A stretch of DNA of 34,273 nucleotides from an uncultured Flavobacteriaceae bacterium (GCA_947500445.1 CANMSB010000042.1:1-34273); one strand, 5' to 3'; positions 1 to 7,202 are shown, numbered from the stretch's first letter. The notes: generated by a model not told the origin, from the sequence alone. Program-made: numbers and translations.

Positions 1-1
1 T

Positions 2-64
2 ACCGCACAGGGAATTAAAAGCAATAACTTTGATGAAATTGGAAAAACAGGCAGTTCTGATTAG
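2..64 (+). CDS. possible C-terminal end of an unknown protein (partial, runs off the left edge)
   Basis: An open frame from the window edge stops at TAG 62-64 and reads about 20 codons, ending ...DEIGKTGSSD. It runs head-on into the truncated recombinase gene and overlaps its stop by a few bases. The polar Gly/Ser-rich ending is compatible with a real C-terminus, but 20 codons prove little. If real, the recombinase lost its 3' end where this other gene was joined to it. The family cannot be named. Confidence 0.2.
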   Translation, partial: TAQGIKSNNFDEIGKTGSSD

Positions 65-1050
65 GGGTAGCTTACAGTATGTCTTGCGCTATGAAAAGTT
101 ATGTGCTTTGTAATTCCAGCCTTCATACACCATCTTAGAATCTCGGTGTTGTAAACGGCACCATATTTAAGACCTCTAAAAACGCGGTCACTCTCATTGG
201 CTCTTTTGCCCAAGAGGTTTCTTGATTGCTCCGAAACGTAAAGGTATTCTAGTCCTTCTGTTTTCTTTTGTCTAAATATAATTCTAGAACCTGTATCCTC
301 ATCTCTAACCTCCGACCATCTTAATTTATCAATATCGCTCCATCGTAAACCAGTAAGACAACTAAAAATAAAAGCATTCTTTAATACAGGATACTTACAT
401 TCGGCTTGTGACATTGCCTGTAATTCGGAATAGGTAAGGTATTCCCTTGTAGACTCACCCTGCTCGAATCCTTTAACTGACCGCAATACATTTTCTTCCA
501 AATAGTTCTCGGTATAGGCTTCTCGTAAGGCTGCTTTGAATTTATTGAAATAAGTGTATTTAGAATTTTGGGATAGGGGAGTGCCACTCTTGGTTTTGGC
601 TTTGGTGTTCAGATATCGCTTAAACCCTTTTACAAATTCTGTATCAATATCCTTTAGCTGTTTATGAGGAGGGCAATATCTTTCGATGTGTTTTTGTGCT
701 GCATCCCAATTTCCATAATTCGCCTTGGCTTCAAAGCGGTCTTCTTTTAGTTTTTCATAATAGTCGATAAAGGTTATTTGGCCTTTATTATCATTCTTTA
801 ATTTGAACTTACCTTGATAGAATTCGGCTTTACGTATGGCAAGAATCTTATCTGCGAGTTCGTAGATTTCCTTATTCTTCTTCTTTTCCTCAGATGTGTT
901 GGGGTTTTCTAAGGGATAAAGCTTTAAGTATTCAAAATCACGGTCGTATTTGTTTACACCGTTTTTGTCAACATGATGTCCTTTATAGAATTCAATAAAG
1001 AGACTAAGCCTTCCGTTTTTAATCTTTTTACTCTTGAGATTTATTTTCAT
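61..1050 (-). pseudogene. tyrosine recombinase (integrase), C-terminally truncated
   Basis: A site-specific recombinase of the Bacteroidota phage/conjugative-element type. Residues 1-95 fit an arm-DNA-binding domain, 98-195 the SAM-like core-binding domain, and 203 onward the catalytic domain. Visible catalytic residues are Arg236 (TGLRWSDI), Lys262 or Lys263 (RQKKTEG) and His320-x-x-Arg323 (HSARHT). Right after HSARHT the protein reads VSYP and stops at 329 residues, whereas relatives continue for roughly 70-80 residues with the second His and the nucleophilic Tyr. Neither of these can be found in any frame of the remaining bases to the left edge, so the enzyme should be inactive. It lies 183 bp downstream of the mnmE stop on the same strand. 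That position fits an element inserted at the 3' end of mnmE. A sequence break at about position 75 is the likely cause of the truncation. Confidence 0.85.
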
Positions 1051-1051
1051 A

Positions 1052-1114
1052 GTCGAGGTGAAATTTTTTCACCTTGAGGACTAAAAAACATGTCGAGGTG
1101 AAAATTAGGTGAAA
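1052..1114. repeat. four AGGTGAAA iterons upstream of the recombinase
   Basis: The octamer AGGTGAAA occurs at 1056-1063, 1096-1103 and 1107-1114 on the plus strand, and inverted (TTTCACCT) at 1067-1074. Neighbouring copies are offset by 11 bp, about one helical turn. The larger unit GTCGAGGTGAAA is repeated exactly at 1052-1063 and 1092-1103, 40 bp apart. The first copy touches the recombinase start codon (1048-1050). Such phased repeats beside an integrase gene fit arm-type integrase binding sites or an autoregulatory operator. This assignment is inferred from position and pattern only. Confidence 0.6.
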
Positions 1115-1233
1115 TAAATGTATGAAAATAGGAGATTAAGAGAAAGAGAAAATAAAAATACTTTTCAACAACGTATTGATTTACAGTTAAATGAAATCAA
1201 ATAGAACCATATGAGACCAAATGAAATACTTAT
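1115..1233. other. AT-rich gap between the recombinase iterons and the mnmE 3' end
   Basis: No gene is seen. The stretch carries a short direct repeat AAATGAAAT at 1189-1197 and 1219-1227. If an element is inserted at mnmE, the junction (attL or attR) should lie between about 1190 and 1260, but no second copy of the mnmE end is present in this window to define it. Confidence 0.35.
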
Positions 1234-2622
1234 TTATTTCCCTATACAAAAATTGGCAAAAATGTTCCCTAAAAGGTCATCGGAGGTAATTTCTCCGGTA
1301 ATTTCCCCAAGATGGTAGAGGGCCTGCCGGATATCGATGGCCAACAAATCGCCGGAAAGACCTTCCGACATACCGAACTGTACTTTTTCTACCTCCTCCA
1401 AGGCTTTGAGCAGGGCATCGTAATGTCTGGAATTTGTTACGATGGTATCGTTGTTCTTGAGCCTACCGGTATTGATGAAACCTAGCAATGTCTTTTTTAG
1501 GGCATCTATTCCCGAACCTTTTTTTGCCGCAATGAAAAGAACCTCTTTTAAACGGGAAGCCAAAGCTTCCCTTTCGCCAGAAGTCAGCTGATCTGCTTTG
1601 TTGGCAACGATGACCACCGGCTTTTCGGGATACCGCTCTTTTAAGGCATCCGTTTCGGTCTTCAATTGATCTTCATTGTTTTTGATTTCCGTCGCCTCCT
1701 TTAAATAAAGGACCACTTGGGCCTTTTCAATTTTTTCATAGGTACGTTGTATCCCCATGTTTTCGATGACATCTGAGGTATTACGGATCCCGGCAGTATC
1801 GATAAATCGAAATCCGATGCCACCAATGGTAATCTCATCCTCAATCGTATCCCTTGTGGTACCGGCAATATCGGAGACCAAAGCGCGTTCCTCGTTCAGT
1901 AATGCGTTCAATAGGGTGGACTTCCCTACATTTGGGGCACCGACGATGGCGACCGGAATACCGTTCTTTATAACATTTCCAATAGCAAAGGAATCCAACA
2001 GACTTTTGAGTACCGTCCGAATTTCGGACAACAATGTTTTGAACTGTTCGCGGTCGGCAAACTCCACATCTTCCTCTGCAAAGTCAAGTTCCAATTCGAT
2101 CAGGGAAGCAAAATTCAGAAGTTCTTGCCGCAGCTGTTGAATTTTGTTGCTAAAACCACCACGCATCTGCTGTATGGCAATTTGGTGACTGGCCTCATTG
2201 TCCGAAGCGATCAGGTCGGCGACGGCCTCGGCTTGGCTGAGGTCCATTTTTCCGTTTAAAAAGGCCCTTAAGGTAAACTCCCCCGCGTTCGCCATACGAC
2301 AGCCGTTTCGAAGGAACAATTCCAGTATTTTTTGTTGTATAAAGGGAGAACCGTGGCAAGAGATTTCCACCACATTTTCACCAGTATAGGAATGCGGACC
2401 TTTAAAAACCGAAACCAACACCTGGTCCAACGTTTTGCTGCCGTCCACAATATGCCCCAAATGAACGGTATGGCTTTTTTGATGGGAAAGGTCTTTGTCC
2501 TTTATGGATTTGAACAGCGGCACGGTAAGCGTTATCGCATTTTTCCCGGAAATACGTAAAACTGCGATGGCACCTGCCCCGGAGGGCGTGGCAAGGGCGA
2601 TAATGGCGTCATCTAATGGCAT
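1234..2622 (-). CDS. mnmE: tRNA uridine-5-carboxymethylaminomethyl modification GTPase MnmE
   Basis: MnmE works with MnmG to install the (carboxymethyl)aminomethyl group on wobble uridine 34 of certain tRNAs, using a 5-formyl-tetrahydrofolate-derived one-carbon unit and GTP hydrolysis. The protein has 462 residues, normal for the family. The N-terminal folate-binding domain starts DDAIIALATPSGAGAIAVLR. The GTPase domain shows the P-loop GAPNVGKS at 228-235, the G2/switch DIAGTTRDT at 251-259, the G3 DTAGI at 275-279 and the G4 NKAD at 341-344. The C-terminus ends in the invariant FCIGK, whose Cys is essential in characterised MnmE proteins. All hallmarks are intact, so the neighbouring island has not damaged the gene. 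Its last codons match the kind of site used by known trmE/thdF-integrating islands such as Salmonella genomic island 1. It is transcribed away from the coiled-coil gene at 2809. Confidence 0.97.
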   Translation of the reverse strand: MPLDDAIIALATPSGAGAIAVLRISGKNAITLTVPLFKSIKDKDLSHQKSHTVHLGHIVDGSKTLDQVLVSVFKGPHSYTGENVVEISCHGSPFIQQKILELFLRNGCRMANAGEFTLRAFLNGKMDLSQAEAVADLIASDNEASHQIAIQQMRGGFSNKIQQLRQELLNFASLIELELDFAEEDVEFADREQFKTLLSEIRTVLKSLLDSFAIGNVIKNGIPVAIVGAPNVGKSTLLNALLNEERALVSDIAGTTRDTIEDEITIGGIGFRFIDTAGIRNTSDVIENMGIQRTYEKIEKAQVVLYLKEATEIKNNEDQLKTETDALKERYPEKPVVIVANKADQLTSGEREALASRLKEVLFIAAKKGSGIDALKKTLLGFINTGRLKNNDTIVTNSRHYDALLKALEEVEKVQFGMSEGLSGDLLAIDIRQALYHLGEITGEITSDDLLGNIFANFCIGK

Positions 2623-2773
2623 AGGGCAGGCAATACTAGAGCGTAAAAGTAAAACTAATTCGGTATATAAAAAGGAGAAAGACCGATAAATCCATACCGT
2701 TCCAACAGCTTGGTCGATCCTTAGTTTTCAACATTCTTAAAATGTAGTATCTTCGATATACCATTAACCATTG

Positions 2774-2792
2774 AAGTGGTTTGGAACCACTT
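2774..2792 (+). promoter_or_regulatory. hairpin in the leader of the coiled-coil gene
   Basis: A perfect 8-bp inverted repeat, AAGTGGTT (2774-2781) and AACCACTT (2785-2792), encloses a 3-base loop and ends 16 bases before the ATG at 2809. No long T-run follows, so it is more likely a leader structure or operator than a terminator. Confidence 0.4.
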
Positions 2793-2808
2793 GTTTAAAA
2801 TCAATACC

Positions 2809-3255
2809 ATGAGAAAAATTATCGTAGTGGCCCTATTCAGTTTTGGAGCCGTTTTTTTGGGTCGTGCCCAAGAAGTTGAACAGGCCCAGGATTCCATTGC
2901 TGTGGCCAAGGAGGCCCAATTGGCGCAGGAACAGGAGTTAAAAGAGGCCAAGGCCCAGGAAAAAGAAGCGAAAAAGAAAGAAAAAGAACTTAAAAAAGCC
3001 GAGAAAGCCCAAAAAAAGGCGGACAAGGCCGCAAAAAAAAGCGCTAACCTGACCAAGGCGATCGGCAAAAGACGGAAGGCCATCGATAAGTCGGAGGTAA
3101 AGATTACAAAGCTCCAGAGCAAATTGGCCAAAGGGAAAAGCAGGGGGAAGCTTTCTCCTGTGGACGAGATGGAAATCAATAACAAGATCAATAAGCTCAA
3201 GGTAAGTATTGCCAAGGACCAGGAAAAACTAGCCAAGCTGGAGCGTAAGCAATGA
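2809..3255 (+). CDS. secreted Lys/Ala/Glu-rich coiled-coil protein
   Basis: 148 residues from the ATG at 2809. This start is preferred because it begins a clean signal peptide, MRKIIVVALFSFGAVFLGRAQ, with cleavage expected after RAQ; an upstream in-frame GTG would put 11 non-signal residues in front. The mature part is almost wholly helical and very rich in Lys, Ala, Glu and Gln (EAKAQEKEAKKKEKEL), giving a long coiled coil. A second charged helix pair follows a short hinge (KSRGKLSPVDEM). No enzyme motif is visible. Small periplasmic coiled-coil proteins of this type are common and uncharacterised in Flavobacteriaceae. It stands 73 bp upstream of the DUF4870 gene on the same strand, with no terminator between, so they may be co-transcribed. 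Confidence 0.75.
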   Translation: MRKIIVVALFSFGAVFLGRAQEVEQAQDSIAVAKEAQLAQEQELKEAKAQEKEAKKKEKELKKAEKAQKKADKAAKKSANLTKAIGKRRKAIDKSEVKITKLQSKLAKGKSRGKLSPVDEMEINNKINKLKVSIAKDQEKLAKLERKQ

Positions 3256-3328
3256 TGTTCCCCTGTTTGTAACGTTTTTGGGCAAAATGTGTCATATAGG
3301 CAATAGTAACCCCGAAAACAATCAAAAA

Positions 3329-3700
3329 ATGGAACTCATCGATCAAAAATCAAGCGTACTTTTAAAAAAGGACAACCAAGTATTGGTTCTCGCGCACTTA
3401 GCGCAATTACTGACGTATGTCACCGGATTCGGAGGGCTTATCGTGCCGTTGTTTATTTGGCTGACCTCAAAGGATTCCGTATTGGGAATGGACGAACACG
3501 GAAAAGCGATCATCAACTTTCAGCTGGGCCTATTGTTGTTTACGGTGCTCAGTATTCCGGCCATTCTGTTATTTGGTCTTGGAATTTTAGGATTGATCTT
3601 TGTCGGTATCGTTGGTTTTATAATGCCGATAGTAAATGCGATACGGGCGAACAACGGAGAGGCCCCCAATTATTTTATGACCATACGGTTTATCTCCTAA
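3329..3700 (+). CDS. DUF4870 family membrane protein
   Basis: A small inner-membrane protein of unknown function. From the ATG at 3329 it has 123 residues, starting MELIDQKSSVLLKKDNQ. An in-frame ATG further up (3278) would add 17 residues that do not look like part of the family. DUF4870 features are clear: the amphipathic AHLAQLLTYVTGFGG start of the first membrane span (about 20-45), the cytosolic loop with GMDEHGKAIINFQLG, and a long Gly/Ile-rich hydrophobic stretch (62-100) followed by NAIRANNGE. Domain recognition is good; no biochemical role is known to me. A strong hairpin terminator follows 45 bp after the stop. Confidence 0.8.
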   Translation: MELIDQKSSVLLKKDNQVLVLAHLAQLLTYVTGFGGLIVPLFIWLTSKDSVLGMDEHGKAIINFQLGLLLFTVLSIPAILLFGLGILGLIFVGIVGFIMPIVNAIRANNGEAPNYFMTIRFIS

Positions 3701-3745
3701 GGGAAAGTCCAAAGTATATTAGGAAGCATGTTGAATTACCTATAG

Positions 3746-3776
3746 AAACCCGATGTTTGTTAAGAACATCGGGTTT
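3746..3776. terminator. intrinsic terminator, probably bidirectional, after the DUF4870 gene
   Basis: Perfect 12-bp stem AAACCCGATGTT (3746-3757) / AACATCGGGTTT (3765-3776) with a 7-base loop, ending in TTTT. The A-tract on the other side gives a U-tract for the opposite strand, so it can also serve the convergent gene at 3837. Confidence 0.85.
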
Positions 3777-3836
3777 TCTCGTATAATACCATTTTAAGGT
3801 AGAAAAGGTATTGTGATCATTTTCGTTTCGCGGCAT

Positions 3837-4721
3837 TCACTTGATCACCATTTTTTCAGGACTCCAATAACCGATATGGCTTATGATTTTTCCGTTCTCG
3901 TTATAGGTGGTTACATTGATGCCTTCAAAGGTCGCTTCTTTTCCCTCTTTGGTAACCGCTTTTCCCATCCATTTGGAAGTGGCTACAAGTCCGTTGACAT
4001 AAATATATTCGGGATACAGCCCCGCTGAGGTAAAGGCGGACATAAACTGCTCCCCAATTTCGATAATTTCTTCCCTGCCGCTGGGAGCTGGACTACCATA
4101 GGGGTCATTGATTACCGCATTGTCGGCAAAGGAATTTGCCCAAGTTGTGGCGTCACCACTTTGGGTGGCCTTAAAGTAGGCGTTTGTCCAGTCCAGTACC
4201 TGCTGCTCCGTAACTTCGGAAACCTCACCCAAGATCACTTCCCCTTTTCCATCTTCAAAGAAACCGTTTACCGATGTTACGGTCAACCATCCTCTTGCGC
4301 CCTCATATTTTCCGGTTCCACCGGTAAACGTTCCGCTTACCTTTATGGTGACCTGACTGCCGTTTACCTCAAATTGTTCCGATCGATAACTTAGGAATAG
4401 GAGGTCGGTTTCGGGTGCCGAACCCTCAAATTCGAACATATTGATCTTCATGGTTCCAAACAGCTCGTGGTTGCCATTGAACAGTAGGCGGTTCGCCGTG
4501 GCGCCATTAATATGGGTATTGCCTTTTTTACCGTTTTCAAATTCCCAATGCCAAGACCCGGTGAGCTGTCCGGCCTGGGCAAATAAAAATGGTTCATTGT
4601 TCGTTATGGAATATCCTTCTGCGAATTGATATCCTCCCTTTACATTGAATTTTAATGTTTCCTGTGCTTTCATAGTCGTAAATAATAATAGGGTTGCGAT
4701 TAAAATAATATCCTTTTTCAT
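3837..4721 (-). CDS. exported protein with an AOC-barrel-like N-terminal part and a SnoaL-like C-terminal domain
   Basis: 294 residues. The first 19 (MKKDIILIATLLLFTTMKA) form a signal peptide. Residues about 25-160 are a beta-rich region resembling allene-oxide-cyclase-type barrels (FTGGTGKYEGARGWLTVTSV is the typical G-T-G-x-Y-x-x-A-x-G turn). Residues about 165-290 form a SnoaL/NTF2-like cone fold (WTNAYFKATQSGDATTWANS, with a DPYGSPAP loop). Neither half shows catalytic residues that name a substrate. The start codon abuts one arm of a 20-bp inverted repeat (4722-4884), so its leader is unusual, and an AraC regulator lies upstream on the same strand. Expression may therefore be switched or specifically regulated. 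Role: unknown extracytoplasmic ligand-binding or isomerase-like protein. Confidence 0.7.
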   Translation of the reverse strand: MKKDIILIATLLLFTTMKAQETLKFNVKGGYQFAEGYSITNNEPFLFAQAGQLTGSWHWEFENGKKGNTHINGATANRLLFNGNHELFGTMKINMFEFEGSAPETDLLFLSYRSEQFEVNGSQVTIKVSGTFTGGTGKYEGARGWLTVTSVNGFFEDGKGEVILGEVSEVTEQQVLDWTNAYFKATQSGDATTWANSFADNAVINDPYGSPAPSGREEIIEIGEQFMSAFTSAGLYPEYIYVNGLVATSKWMGKAVTKEGKEATFEGINVTTYNENGKIISHIGYWSPEKMVIK

Positions 4722-4884
4722 TGAACTCGTCTTGAGTTTTTCTTTTACCTATGAACTTCGTATTTTGCGCCATAATTTCGACATTTTTAGCTTCCGTAGC
4801 TATGGCTATGCAATCGAAAAATGGCTTCATCATGACACAAAAGCCTTCGTTCTCGGTTCCAAACAAAAACTCAAGACGAGTTCA
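4722..4884. repeat. perfect 20-bp inverted repeat flanking 123 bp (candidate invertible segment)
   Basis: The left arm TGAACTCGTCTTGAGTTTTT (4722-4741) is the exact reverse complement of 4865-4884. After one mismatch the match continues for three more bases inward. Each arm holds its own dyad, AACTC-GTCTT-GAGTT, as expected for a recombinase site with two half-sites around a 5-bp core. The left arm touches the ATG of the SnoaL-domain gene (4719-4721), so the enclosed 123 bp is where its promoter should be. Size and position resemble the invertible promoters of Bacteroidota. No target-site duplication flanks it, which argues against a simple transposon-like repeat. No convincing TAnnTTTG promoter is seen inside in either orientation. 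Confidence 0.75.
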
Positions 4885-4958
4885 TCTTGTTTGTTTTCAT
4901 ACCGTAAAAGTATGCCCGGAAATTCCGTTCCGATATAACAAAAAATGGAAACGATGTC

Positions 4959-5867
4959 CTATTTCTCGGAATGGGCGCTTTTCCGATAGTTGGCAGGGGT
5001 TTGTTGCGTGTTGGCCTTGAAGAATTTCCCAAAATGGGAGGGGGAAGCAAAGTTTAGGATGTATGCAATTTGCTTCACATCTTCCTCACCGTACTTTAAT
5101 AGGTTTTTGGCCTCGAGCAATAGCCTTTGGTTGATGTAGTGCAACGCTTTTTTTCCGGTGGATGCTTTTATGGTCTCGCTCAGGTGATTGGGCGTCACAT
5201 GCAGCAGCTCGGCATATTCCTTAATACTTCTTTTGGAGAGGTAATAGTTGTTGATCAAGTTTTGATACTTCACAAAAAGCGCTTGGTTTTCGGGGAGTTT
5301 ATCCACGGTTTTCACCCTTTCTTGATAGAGGTCCAAACATTTGTACAGCACCACTTGTAAATAATGTTTTAGGATCTGTTCCGAAAATGGGTTACCCTCT
5401 TTATAATAGGCGGCATAAAGCTCTGAGAAAATTTCGGTTACCCGGTCATTTTCTTCGGTCGCTATGGGAAATGCGTTTAGCTTATCAAGATGGAAGAAGT
5501 GAAATTGCTCCTGAAATTGGGATGGTTTTACGGGCAGGTAGTCCTGTTTGAAGTTTAAGATGTACCCATCGATTTTTTTGTCCCGTGCCCAAGAGTAAAT
5601 ATGATTTGGTGAAATAAAATAGAGGACCCCGTTTACAGTACGGATCTTTTGGTCGTTGATGTTCAATTCCGATGTGCCGAACCCTTGAATAAAGGATATC
5701 TGATGAAAATTTTTGGTATGGGGCCCTAGGGAGGCCAGGGTATCTTCGGTAAAATCGGAAAACCGATAAATGTGGAGGTCAGGGTTTGTGGTCCATACCG
5801 GTACGTTGATGTGCCGGTATAGATCGTTCATTTGTTCAAAATTCAGAATGTTTCCTTTTGGGGTCAT
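4959..5867 (-). CDS. AraC family transcriptional regulator
   Basis: DNA-binding regulator. The ATG at 5867 (MTPKGNILNFEQM) is preferred to an in-frame GTG 21 bases upstream, giving 302 residues. The N-terminal half is a cupin-like sensing domain (roughly 30-170, with FHQISFIQGFGTSE). The last 100 residues carry two helix-turn-helix units: SIKEYAELLHVTPNHLSETIK and VKQIAYILNFASPSHFGKFFK, followed by TPANYRK, the standard AraC C-terminal signature. It lies between the dnaN terminator and the inverted-repeat region of the SnoaL-domain gene, on the same strand as both. The downstream SnoaL gene is the natural candidate target, but no operator has been identified. Confidence 0.9.
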   Translation of the reverse strand: MTPKGNILNFEQMNDLYRHINVPVWTTNPDLHIYRFSDFTEDTLASLGPHTKNFHQISFIQGFGTSELNINDQKIRTVNGVLYFISPNHIYSWARDKKIDGYILNFKQDYLPVKPSQFQEQFHFFHLDKLNAFPIATEENDRVTEIFSELYAAYYKEGNPFSEQILKHYLQVVLYKCLDLYQERVKTVDKLPENQALFVKYQNLINNYYLSKRSIKEYAELLHVTPNHLSETIKASTGKKALHYINQRLLLEAKNLLKYGEEDVKQIAYILNFASPSHFGKFFKANTQQTPANYRKSAHSEK

Positions 5868-5890
5868 TCCACTAGTGGCGGTATTCACAT

Positions 5891-5925
5891 AAAAACCCGA
5901 TGATCGTTACAAGCATCGGGTTTTT
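5891..5925 (-). terminator. intrinsic terminator after dnaN
   Basis: Perfect 12-bp stem AAAAACCCGATG (5891-5902) / CATCGGGTTTTT (5914-5925) with an 11-base loop, 22 bp past the dnaN stop. It has a U-tract in either direction. The stem core AAACCCGATG is the same as in the terminator at 3746-3776. It leaves only 23 bp before the AraC ATG, so the AraC gene must have its promoter in or upstream of this hairpin. Confidence 0.85.
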
Positions 5926-5947
5926 AAAGGTTGGTAATCGTTTTCGT

Positions 5948-7066
5948 TTAGCTGTTCAACATCACCGGCATAACCAGCATGGTCACGTGTTCACCTTCGT
6001 CAAGCCCATCGACAGGGGTCAATATTCCGGCCCGGTTGGGCAAACTCATTTCCAAGGAAACCTCATTGGCGTTCAGGTTGTTCAGCATTTCGGTCAAAAA
6101 ACGCGAGTTAAAGCCGATTTGCATGTCATCCCCTTGGTACGAACAGGTCAACCGTTCTTCCGCCTTATTGCTATAATCGATATCCTCGGCGGAAATATTG
6201 AGTTCCGCACCTGCGATTTTCAAACGTATTTGATGTGTCGTTTTATTGGAAAAAATAGATACCCTTTTCACCGAACTTAAAAACTGATTTCGCGAAATGG
6301 ACAGTTGGTTCGGATTCTCCTTTGGAATTACCGCTTCGTAGTTGGGATATTTCCCATCGATCAACCTACATATCAGCTCGGTATCGTCAAAAGTAAACTT
6401 GGCGTTACTATCGTTATACTCTATGGTAACTTCGGATTCACTGCCCGCTAAAATGCCCTTGAGCAAGGTCAACGGTTTTTTGGGCATGATAAATTCCGCT
6501 ACTTGTGAGGCACTGACGTCCGACCTTTGGTACTTTACCAATTTATGGGCATCGGTAGCTACAAACGTCAGGTTTTCCGGAGAGAACTGAAAAAATACAC
6601 CGCTCATTACGGGCCGCAGATCATCGTTTCCTGCGGCAAAAATGGTTTTGTTGATCGCCGTGGCCAAAATATCCCCCATAATGGTCGTTGCACTGGGGTT
6701 GGCCAGTTCTACGGCTTTTGGAAATTCCGCTCCGTCGGCATATGCCAAGGCATATTTACCGTGGTTCGAACTGATTTCTACCGTATTGTTGTCCTCTATA
6801 ACAAAGGTCAGCGGCTGTTCGGGAAATGTTTTGAGCGTTTCCAACAATAACTTTGCCGGTACGGCGATGACCCCTTCGTTATCCGAATCTACATTAAGAA
6901 CGGAACTCATCGTCGTTTCAAGATCCGAAGCGGAAACGGTCAGTTTTGTTTTGTTCAGATCGAACAAAAAGTTATCCAAAATCGGAAGGGTATTGCTGTT
7001 GTTGATGACACCTCCCAAAACCTGAAGCTGTTTTAAAAGATAGGTGCTGGATACTATGAATTTCAT
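5948..7066 (-). CDS. dnaN: DNA polymerase III beta subunit (sliding clamp)
   Basis: The ring-shaped homodimer that holds the replicative polymerase and many repair proteins on DNA. The start is the ATG at 7066, since MKFIVSSTYLLKQLQVLGGV is the conserved beginning of Bacteroidota clamps; a longer frame upstream has no family resemblance. 372 residues, the usual length, with three clamp domains. Typical stretches are NTLPILDNFLFDL and SSNHGKYALAYADGAEFP in domain 1, LRPVMSGVFF and FVATDAHKLV in domain 2, and the C-terminal VMPVMLNS close to the family's MPMRL-type end. Monocistronic by appearance: a 136-bp gap with promoter-like motifs upstream and a strong terminator downstream. Confidence 0.97.
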   Translation of the reverse strand: MKFIVSSTYLLKQLQVLGGVINNSNTLPILDNFLFDLNKTKLTVSASDLETTMSSVLNVDSDNEGVIAVPAKLLLETLKTFPEQPLTFVIEDNNTVEISSNHGKYALAYADGAEFPKAVELANPSATTIMGDILATAINKTIFAAGNDDLRPVMSGVFFQFSPENLTFVATDAHKLVKYQRSDVSASQVAEFIMPKKPLTLLKGILAGSESEVTIEYNDSNAKFTFDDTELICRLIDGKYPNYEAVIPKENPNQLSISRNQFLSSVKRVSIFSNKTTHQIRLKIAGAELNISAEDIDYSNKAEERLTCSYQGDDMQIGFNSRFLTEMLNNLNANEVSLEMSLPNRAGILTPVDGLDEGEHVTMLVMPVMLNS

Positions 7067-7155
7067 TTGCTGGTATATTTGTTTCTCATTGCCGTCGTTG
7101 TTGCCCTTTCCGATCGACCCGATACAGCGGGAAATCTTCAAAAAAACAAGACAAA

Positions 7156-7195
7156 CAAAGATATTTGAATTCGTCTTTTTACCGAAACAAACTTA
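7156..7195 (-). promoter_or_regulatory. candidate dnaN promoter elements (two TAnnTTTG -7 boxes)
   Basis: On the minus strand the gldG-dnaN gap holds two exact matches to the Bacteroidota -7 consensus TAnnTTTG: TATCTTTG (7156-7163) and TAAGTTTG (7188-7195). A TTG upstream of the first is present but at a longer spacing (24) than the usual 17-23. Which box is used cannot be told from sequence. Confidence 0.4.
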
Positions 7196-7202
7196 TCAAC
7201 AG

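Noticed and set aside
4594-4866. Minus-strand open frame of 90 codons crossing the inverted-repeat segment and the start of the SnoaL-domain gene
   Set aside because: Its last part overlaps the well-supported signal peptide of the SnoaL gene in another frame, and the residues are not protein-like.
4722-4884. Inverted repeat as a MITE or miniature transposon
   Set aside because: No target-site duplication is seen outside the arms (left flank ...TTTTTCAT, right flank TCTTGTTTG), and each arm shows a recombination-site-like dyad. It remains a minor alternative.
5868-5888. GTG start of the AraC gene 21 bases upstream of the chosen ATG
   Set aside because: The seven extra residues do not resemble other AraC N-termini, and the GTG would nearly touch the dnaN terminator stem.
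7067-7141. Longer N-terminus for DnaN
   Set aside because: Family proteins begin MKFIVSSTYLL; the extra 25 residues have no similarity and the region contains promoter motifs.
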